Source: an uncultured Variovorax sp. (GTDB taxonomy: Bacteria > Pseudomonadota > Gammaproteobacteria > Burkholderiales > Burkholderiaceae). From it: a DNA stretch of 11,785 nt. Below, piece after piece: positions 7,185 to 11,785 of the stretch (within the stretch, counting starts at the first letter, position 1; each line of letters opens with the position of its first letter). The DNA is taken from positions 1 to 11,785 of the forward strand of contig CAMLCW010000146.1 of NCBI GenBank assembly GCA_946478645.1, given 5' to 3'. The notes below the pieces were generated by a model. It had not been told where the DNA came from, ran no database searches, and worked only from the letters and a program-made list of their open reading frames with translations. The position numbers and the translations under genes are program-made.

Positions 7185-8086
7185 GCAAGGGGGCGATTGA
7201 CATCCTGCGAGGCCTCCACCGGAACGTGGAAGTCGATGAATGATCCTGGCTGCTGTGGATCGAAGCGGCCGTCGTAGCGCTCGAAGTCGGGCCCGTCGGC
7301 GACCTTCAAGCCGGAGGCCGGGATCCACTCGCTCCATATCGCTGTCATCGCCGCTTTGACCTGCGGTTGCAGCGCCGTGCCATTCAGCGTGATGCGGAAT
7401 ACGGCATAGGTCGCGGCCGGTATCTCCATGGTCGAGAAATGGGGCGGCGGCACGCAGGTGGGTTCGACACCGACACCCGCCATGTATTCAAAACTGCCGT
7501 CAGCCTTGTCGACAGTGGAGACCACCCCGTAGGTCGCCCAGTCCTGCACCTGGCCTTCGAATGGCAGCGCACCGATCAGCGCGGACCACAACTGCGGGAT
7601 CTCCGACTTGGTCGCCTCGTCGAGGCGGCGCGAAGGGCCGGCGACGCGGAAAGCGGGCATCGCGACGAGCTCGGGCCAACGAGCGACGGATGTGTTCTGG
7701 GCAGGAGGGAGGTTCATGGGGTATTGGCCTTCGATGGGTTTGACCGCGAATCCGCTGCGGAATCGGCCCGGGGAAACGCCGAACAGGCGCTTGAACGCGC
7801 GCGTGAACGCCTCCTGGGATTCGAATCCGCAGTCGAACGCGAGGTCGACGAGCTTCAGGTCAGGCTCATCGCAGAGCCGTTGGGCCGCGTGCACGAGTCT
7901 TCGGCCGCGCACGTAGGCCATGACACTGCGACCCATGCGTGCGGTGAACAGCCGTGAGAAGTGATACGGCGACAGGCCGACCCGCGCCGCGACCGACTCC
8001 AGCGTCAACGACTGGTCGAGTTGCTGTTCTATCCAGGCGACGACGCTCGAGAGTGGGTCGGGGACCGAGGGTGTCGCGCTGTTCAT
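7175..8086 (-). CDS. AraC family transcriptional regulator with C-terminal GyrI-like effector domain
   Basis: In this 303-residue regulator the DNA-binding part comes first. Residues about 10-112 hold two helix-turn-helix units: LTLESVAARVGLSPYHFSRLF, and KLVDLAFDCGFESQEAFTRAF followed by KRLFGVSPGRFR, the AraC/XylS signature. A linker leads to an effector-binding module at about 135-295 of the GyrI-like/AraC_E_bind type (TYGVVSTVDKADGSFEYMAGVGV, then IPAATYAVFRITLNG, and a late FERYDGRFDP), as in Rob and SbmC-like proteins, which bind amphipathic small molecules. The ligand and target are unknown; no obvious efflux gene is adjacent. The ATG at 8086 lacks a clear ribosome binding site. The last codons run 10 bp into the convergent toxin remnant. 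It lies 83 bp downstream of tapT on the same strand, so read-through is possible. Confidence 0.92.
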   Translation of the reverse strand: MNSATPSVPDPLSSVVAWIEQQLDQSLTLESVAARVGLSPYHFSRLFTARMGRSVMAYVRGRRLVHAAQRLCDEPDLKLVDLAFDCGFESQEAFTRAFKRLFGVSPGRFRSGFAVKPIEGQYPMNLPPAQNTSVARWPELVAMPAFRVAGPSRRLDEATKSEIPQLWSALIGALPFEGQVQDWATYGVVSTVDKADGSFEYMAGVGVEPTCVPPPHFSTMEIPAATYAVFRITLNGTALQPQVKAAMTAIWSEWIPASGLKVADGPDFERYDGRFDPQQPGSFIDFHVPVEASQDVNRPLAHR

Positions 8087-8139
8087 GGCTGCATGATGTC
8101 AAAGGCATGGCCCCGCGTCTTGACCGGATTTGCTGTGCA

Positions 8140-8154
8140 GATGCGGCTCGCATC
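8140..8154 (-). terminator. Small hairpin after tapT, weak terminator candidate
   Basis: Fifteen bases past the tapT stop the sequence forms a perfect 6-bp stem with a 3-base loop (GATGCG-GCT-CGCATC as read on the plus strand). No U-run follows on the leftward transcript, so it fits poorly as an intrinsic terminator. It could weaken read-through into the AraC gene or protect the mRNA end. Confidence 0.2.
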
Positions 8155-8169
8155 CGTCGCCAGGAGATA

Positions 8170-8817
8170 TCAGCCGCGTCGAGGGCGGGGCCTGCCGGTT
8201 TGCGCGTTTCGCTGCCCGCCAGCCTGCTCCAGGTGCGCTACAAACCCGTCGAAGGCATTCAACAAGGGCTGGAACCGCGCCGCACCGCCTTCCAGTTGGC
8301 ACAGTGCGTAGCAGGTCGCCTCCAGCGTGGACAGTTGGTCGGGCCCATGGGCTTTGCGGATACGGTAGTGCGAAGGCGGCAGGTTGTGCAGGGCCAGGCG
8401 AGGCAACTGTTGCAGAGGCGGGCTTCGGTAGAGCATCTTTCGGCTTTTGCGCCAGGTGCCGTCCAGCACGACCAGGCGCAGGCGAGACAGGGCTTGCGGC
8501 CACTCGGGCGGTGGCGGGGGTGGGACTCGCAGGGCTGGGGCGGTATCTTGCAGACTGTCCGGGTACAGCAGCAGCGTGTGCTTGCCGTCTTCCGGCCAGA
8601 CGGGTGCGGCAAATGCCTCGCCCACCACCAGGCGGCAGTGCGCCAAGCTGAGGTGCAGCAGGCGGGCACTGCCTTTGGCCTCGTGTACCTCCATCGGGTG
8701 CTGCAGCACCAGTACCTCCACCGCGTGGGCGGTGGGCGTGACCCAGCGGCAGATGCAGGCGCTGAGCGGGCGCAGGCAAGCGGTGCACTGGGGGCGCGGG
8801 GCTGATGCGGCGGACAT
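8170..8817 (-). CDS. tapT: DTW domain protein, tRNA-uridine aminocarboxypropyltransferase TapT
   Basis: The family transfers the 3-amino-3-carboxypropyl group from SAM to uridine-47 of tRNA, giving acp3U. In E. coli the enzyme is TapT (formerly YfiP). The 215-residue protein carries the family signatures: an N-terminal cysteine cluster C11-x2-C14-x6-C21-x-C23 (CTACLRPLSACIC), LQHPMEVHEAKGSARLL at 39-54, the naming D-x-T-W motif at D119-G-T-W122 (LVVLDGTWRKSRKML), and HYRIRKA then STLEATCYAL at 163-172. Six consecutive prolines (99-104) sit in the variable loop before the DTW strand. The C-terminal tail is Arg/Pro-rich. The ATG at 8817 places the cysteine cluster where it belongs. It is divergent from the F420-reductase-like gene across 126 bp. 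Family assignment is secure; the tRNA position is taken from the E. coli enzyme. Confidence 0.92.
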   Translation of the reverse strand: MSAASAPRPQCTACLRPLSACICRWVTPTAHAVEVLVLQHPMEVHEAKGSARLLHLSLAHCRLVVGEAFAAPVWPEDGKHTLLLYPDSLQDTAPALRVPPPPPPEWPQALSRLRLVVLDGTWRKSRKMLYRSPPLQQLPRLALHNLPPSHYRIRKAHGPDQLSTLEATCYALCQLEGGAARFQPLLNAFDGFVAHLEQAGGQRNAQTGRPRPRRG

Positions 8818-8943
8818 GGCTGGATCTTATTCAGCGTGCCTGCCTCTACCGCCCTGCAGCGAGTCCTTTTTCAAGAGGTTTGACCCCGCTCGCCTGCGGC
8901 CGTGGTGCCCTTCGCATAATGGCCTTCTGAACGAAAGGGCAGT

Positions 8944-9639
8944 ATGGACGTCGGAATCATCGGCTCGGGCAACATCGGCAGCGCGCTGGCCCGGAACCTC
9001 AAAGCACGGGGGCATCATGTGCTGATAGCGAACTCGCGCGGACCTTCGACCCTCGCGGAATTCGCGGCCGAGACGGGCGTCGTCGCGGCGACCGTGGCGC
9101 AGGCCGCCCAGGCTGCAGACCTGGTGATCATCGCGATTCCGCAACTGGCCGTGACCCAATTGCCGCTTGACGTCCTGCGGGCGAACCGCGCGGTGGTGGT
9201 CGATGCAGGAAATTACTATCCCACGCGCGACGGCGTCGTGGCGCAAGTGGAAGCCGGGGCGACCGACAGCGAATGGATTGCCTCAGTGCTTGGCAGGCCC
9301 GTCATCAAGGCCTTCAACAACATCCTCGCCGAAAGCCTGGCTGAACGCGGAAACCGGGGCGGGACCGGGGAACGCATCGCGCTGTCGGTAGCGGGTGACA
9401 ACGAGAACGACAAGCAGCTCGTTCAAGGCGTGATTCGCGAGCTGGGATTCGATGCCATCGATGGTGGCGCCCTCTCCGAATCGTGGAGACAGCAGCCTGG
9501 AACACCTGCCTACTGCAAAGACTTGAATGCTTCACAGCTTGAAGCAGCATTGGCGAGTGCCAGCAAGGCCGAAATCGGAAACTACAGGGAGGCAGCCGAT
9601 CGGGCTGCAGCGCCCTATCTGACGCCGTTCAAGGGCTGA
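8944..9639 (+). CDS. NADPH-dependent F420 reductase-like NAD(P)-binding protein
   Basis: This is a single Rossmann-domain oxidoreductase of 231 residues. The nucleotide loop is G7-S-G-N-I-G12 (VGIIGSGNIGSALARNLKARGH). N30-S-R-G33 at the end of strand 2 is typical for binding the 2'-phosphate of NADP. Further family marks are DLVIIAIPQ at 59-67, VVVDAGNYYP at 84-93, KAFNNI at 122-127 and QQPGTPAYCKDL at 183-194. The family is named after archaeal F420:NADP reductase, but betaproteobacteria generally lack coenzyme F420. The physiological substrate is therefore probably something else and is unknown. GAAAGGG at 8933-8939 is the ribosome binding site, and CATAAT at 8915-8920 a possible -10 without a convincing -35. 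The stop is 19 bp from the end of the convergent cadR; GGCTGA/TCAGCC around the junction could form a short stem. Confidence 0.9.
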   Translation: MDVGIIGSGNIGSALARNLKARGHHVLIANSRGPSTLAEFAAETGVVAATVAQAAQAADLVIIAIPQLAVTQLPLDVLRANRAVVVDAGNYYPTRDGVVAQVEAGATDSEWIASVLGRPVIKAFNNILAESLAERGNRGGTGERIALSVAGDNENDKQLVQGVIRELGFDAIDGGALSESWRQQPGTPAYCKDLNASQLEAALASASKAEIGNYREAADRAAAPYLTPFKG

Positions 9640-9658
9640 ATTCAAGGCGGCATCAGCC

Positions 9659-10129
9659 TCACGCACCCCGCTTCGCTCCCCCGTGCAGCGCCCCGTGCAC
9701 ATGCCCCGCATGCTGGCCGAACGGCTCTGACGCCAGCGCGGCGGTGTCCAGCTCCTGCAGGATGCCGCAGTGCCGGCTCGACTCGGCACCCCCGCATTGC
9801 TGGCGCAGTGCCTTCAGCTGTGTTTGCAGCATCTTCAGTTCGGCGATGCGCGTGGCCACGTGGCCGATGTGGTCGTCGAGCAGTTGGTTGACCTCGCCGC
9901 AGTCTTCGCTGGGCGCATCGCGAAAGCGCAGCAGCACGCGGATCTCGTCGAGCGTCATGTCGAGCGAACGGCAGCGCCGGATGAAACCCAGGCGCTGCGC
10001 ATGCGCGTCGTCGTAGATGCGGTAATTGCCGTCGGTGCGGGCGGGCGCGGGCAGCAATTGCTCGCGCTCGTAGTAGCGAATGGTTTCGACCGGCGTCTTG
10101 GCGGCGCGGGCCAGTTCTCCGATTTTCAT
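9659..10129 (-). CDS. cadR: MerR family Cd(II)/Pb(II)-responsive regulator (CadR/PbrR type)
   Basis: This 156-residue metal sensor would activate the divergent P1B-ATPase gene by distorting its promoter. The N terminus MKIGELARAAKTPVETIRYYEREQLLPAP is the MerR winged helix-turn-helix, followed by GNYRIYDDAHAQRLGFIRRCRSLDMTLDEIR. A dimerising coiled coil covers about 80-112. The metal-site cysteines C77, C112 and C121 (C-x8-C loop) match the CadR/PbrR group and separate it from ZntR, CueR and mercury MerR. The C-terminal tail has four histidines in about 15 residues (HAGHVHGALHGG), resembling the His-rich tail of pseudomonad CadR. GAGG five bases before the ATG is a good ribosome binding site. 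The spacer to cadA is 68 bp and holds the shared operator. Which of Cd, Pb or Zn it senses best cannot be decided here. Confidence 0.92.
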   Translation of the reverse strand: MKIGELARAAKTPVETIRYYEREQLLPAPARTDGNYRIYDDAHAQRLGFIRRCRSLDMTLDEIRVLLRFRDAPSEDCGEVNQLLDDHIGHVATRIAELKMLQTQLKALRQQCGGAESSRHCGILQELDTAALASEPFGQHAGHVHGALHGGAKRGA

Positions 10130-10160
10130 AGGGGCCTCGAAAGGGATCTGCAGCGGGTGT

Positions 10161-10191
10161 TTGACTCTACACCTGCTTCAGGGTTTCCAAT
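10161..10191 (+). promoter_or_regulatory. MerR-type cadA promoter with CadR operator
   Basis: The -35 box TTGACT (10161-10166) and a -10-like TCCAAT (10186-10191) are 19 bp apart, the over-long spacing characteristic of MerR-activated promoters. Within it lies an imperfect dyad, ACTCTA (10164-10169) and CAGGGT (10179-10184), nine bases apart, resembling the sites I know for CadR/PbrR. The expected transcription start, about seven bases past the -10, falls at or next to the cadA ATG at 10198. Confidence 0.72.
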
Positions 10192-10197
10192 GAAGCC

Positions 10198-11785
10198 ATG
10201 ACGAATCCCAACACCCTGAATCCGGCTGACGCGCCGTCGTGCTGTGGCGGCGGCTGCGGCGCAGCAGCAGTCACTTCGCCCGACGCCGCGGCTGCGGCAG
10301 CGCTGCCGGCCGGCGCACGGCTCTTTCGCATTCCGACCATGGACTGCGCCGTGGAGGAGTCCGAGATCCGCCGCGCGCTCGAGCCCGTGGCGGGCGTTTC
10401 GGGCCTGCGCTTCCGGCTTGGCGAGCGCACCCTGGCGATCACGGCGGAGGGCGCCGCATTGTCCGAGGCGCTCGCGGCCATCCGCAAGGCCGGCTTCAAG
10501 CCCGAGGCGCTCGAAAATCCGGCCGCCGATGGCAGCAGTCCGGCAGCGGCCGCGGCGGCGAGCACCAACGGCTTCGCCAGCGCCGGCTTGTTGCGGCTGG
10601 CGGCCGCGCTGGTGCTGGCCATTGCGGCCGAGACGGTGGCCTTCTTCGCGCCCGAGGGCGCAGGAACCACAGCGGTGGAGATGGGCCTCGCGCTCGCGGC
10701 GATCGCATTGGCGGGCCTCGACACCTACAAGAAGGGCTTTGCCGCACTGGTGCGCGGGCGCCTGAACATCAACGGGCTGATGGCCGTCGCGGTCACGGGC
10801 GCCTTCCTGATCGGCCAGTGGCCCGAAGCCGCGATGGTGATGGCGCTGTATGCGATCGCCGAACTGATCGAGGCGCGTGCGGTCGACCGCGCGCGCAACG
10901 CGATCCAGGGGCTGCTTGCGCTCGCGCCCGAGACGGCGGAGGTCCGGCAGGCCGACGGAGGCTGGCAGACGCAGAAGGCCGACACGGTGGCGCTCGGCGC
11001 GATCGTGCGCATCCGGCCTGGCGAACGGGTGCCGCTCGACGGCGTGGTCACCGACGGCGTGAGCGCGATCGACCAGGCCCCGGTCACCGGCGAGAGCATT
11101 CCGGTGGACAAGGCAGCGGGCGACCCGGTCTTTGCGGGCACCATCAACCACACGGCGGCGCTCGAATTCCGCGTGACGGCGATCGCGACCGACACCACGC
11201 TCGCGCGCATCATCCATGCGGTCGAGGAAGCACAGGCCACGCGCGCCCCGACCCAGCGCTTCGTCGACCGCTTTGCGGCCGTCTATACGCCGGCGGTGTT
11301 CGTCGCGGCCATCGCCGTGGCGGTGCTCACGCCGTGGCTCATGGGCTGGACCTGGCTCGAGGCCGTCTACAAGGCGCTGGTGCTGCTGGTGATCGCCTGC
11401 CCCTGCGCGCTGGTGATCTCCACGCCGGTCACGGTGGTGAGCGCGCTGGCGTCGGCCGCGCGGCGCGGCATTCTGATCAAGGGCGGCACCTACCTCGAAG
11501 AGGCGCGCAAGCTCAAGGCGGTGGCGCTCGACAAGACGGGCACGCTGACCGAAGGCAAGCCGAAGCTGGTCGCGACGCGCCTGCTCGGGCCCGAGTCGGA
11601 CGAAGCGGCGGTGCTGGCCATTGCCGCCGGCCTCGCGGCGCGCTCGGACCACCCGGTCTCGATGGCCATCGCCGCAGGCCTGGCGCAGGCGCCGCAGCCG
11701 GTCGGCGAGTTCAAGGCGCTGCCCGGACGCGGCGTCCAGGCCACGCACGGCGGCCGGACCTATGTGCTCGGCAACCACCGGCTGA
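10198..11785 (+). CDS. cadA: Cd2+/Pb2+/Zn2+-exporting P1B-type ATPase (3' end outside window)
   Basis: This heavy-metal P-type ATPase pumps divalent soft metals out of the cytoplasm. 529 residues are visible. Order: a Cys-rich leader (C15-C-G-G-G-C20); an HMA domain at about 40-100 whose metal loop is M48-D-C50-A-V-E53-E54 instead of the usual C-x-x-C; membrane helices from about 137; the actuator-domain TGES at 297-300; the transmembrane C401-P-C403 metal site in VIACPCALVIST, typical of Zn/Cd/Pb (P1B-2) pumps; the phosphorylated D445-K-T-G-T; and H485-P486 (SDHPVS) of the nucleotide domain. The C-terminal part is cut by the window. The start is the first ATG after the promoter. The next in-frame ATG (10339) would cut into the HMA strand, so it is unlikely. 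It is divergent from cadR, the expected regulator. Confidence 0.94.
   Translation, partial: MTNPNTLNPADAPSCCGGGCGAAAVTSPDAAAAAALPAGARLFRIPTMDCAVEESEIRRALEPVAGVSGLRFRLGERTLAITAEGAALSEALAAIRKAGFKPEALENPAADGSSPAAAAAASTNGFASAGLLRLAAALVLAIAAETVAFFAPEGAGTTAVEMGLALAAIALAGLDTYKKGFAALVRGRLNINGLMAVAVTGAFLIGQWPEAAMVMALYAIAELIEARAVDRARNAIQGLLALAPETAEVRQADGGWQTQKADTVALGAIVRIRPGERVPLDGVVTDGVSAIDQAPVTGESIPVDKAAGDPVFAGTINHTAALEFRVTAIATDTTLARIIHAVEEAQATRAPTQRFVDRFAAVYTPAVFVAAIAVAVLTPWLMGWTWLEAVYKALVLLVIACPCALVISTPVTVVSALASAARRGILIKGGTYLEEARKLKAVALDKTGTLTEGKPKLVATRLLGPESDEAAVLAIAAGLAARSDHPVSMAIAAGLAQAPQPVGEFKALPGRGVQATHGGRTYVLGNHRL

Noticed and set aside
8097..8102. Perfect -35 hexamer TTGACA on the minus strand just before the AraC start
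   Set aside because: It is only 11 bases from the start codon. The expected -10 would fall inside the coding region, where the sequence (GCGCGA) does not resemble one.
8880..8920. TTGACC and CATAAT as a sigma-70 promoter for the F420-reductase-like gene
   Set aside because: The two boxes are 29 bases apart, too far for sigma-70; only the -10-like half is kept as a remark.
9634..9658. Inverted repeat GGCTGA/TCAGCC between the convergent F420-like and cadR genes, as a two-way terminator
   Set aside because: The stem is only 6-7 bp with a 13-base loop and no U-run on either side, so it is too weak to call.
10190..10201. Four-codon reading frame ATG AAG CCA TGA overlapping the cadA start, possibly a leader peptide
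   Set aside because: It lies within or next to the -10 box, so it would probably not be transcribed from the predicted promoter. Short frames like this occur by chance.
10126..11778. Long leftward open frame of 550 codons opposite cadA
   Set aside because: Composition is Arg/His/Gly/Ala-rich without any fold-like pattern, while the plus strand carries every P-type ATPase motif in one frame. It is an antisense shadow.

Overview
The window looks like ordinary chromosome from a high-GC betaproteobacterium, most likely a Comamonadaceae/Burkholderiales member such as Variovorax. The basis is strong G/C third-position codon use, the protein sequences, and the neighbourhood suhB / trmJ-cysE. The genus is an inference from sequence feel, not a database match. 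I see no phage, insertion sequence, CRISPR array, rRNA or tRNA.

Left part (1-5076): the 3' end of a DUF418-type membrane protein gene runs rightward and converges, with a 35-bp overlap, on a leftward three-gene string. In transcription order this string is suhB (inositol monophosphatase family), a full-length FUSC/YccS-like membrane protein, and an MscS-type mechanosensitive channel. Both internal junctions are TGATG stop/start overlaps without a well-placed Shine-Dalgarno sequence, so the three are probably one translationally coupled operon.

Middle (5077-6764): a 118-bp divergent spacer separates suhB from rightward trmJ (tRNA Cm32/Um32 methyltransferase) and cysE (serine O-acetyltransferase). 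The suhB-trmJ-cysE order is one I know from pseudomonads, where the isc iron-sulfur genes follow. Here they do not follow.

Accessory patch (6765-8943): a small toxin-antitoxin relic comes first. It has an intact ribbon-helix-helix antitoxin with a perfect 8+8 palindrome in its promoter region, overlapped by a RelE-type toxin gene that has lost its middle and its reading frame. Two leftward genes follow: an AraC regulator with a GyrI-like effector domain, and a DTW-domain tRNA acp3U transferase (tapT).

Right part (8944-11785): a rightward F420-reductase-like NADP-binding protein gene converges on a leftward CadR/PbrR-type MerR regulator. That regulator is divergent from a Cd/Pb/Zn P1B-ATPase gene cut off by the window end. 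The 68-bp spacer holds a typical MerR-type promoter with a 19-bp -35/-10 spacer and an internal dyad. Its predicted transcription start falls at the ATPase start codon.

I did not find a convincing new multi-gene system. The most noteworthy items are the decayed toxin beside a retained antitoxin and operator, the possibly leaderless ATPase mRNA, and the coupled suhB-FUSC-mscS string.
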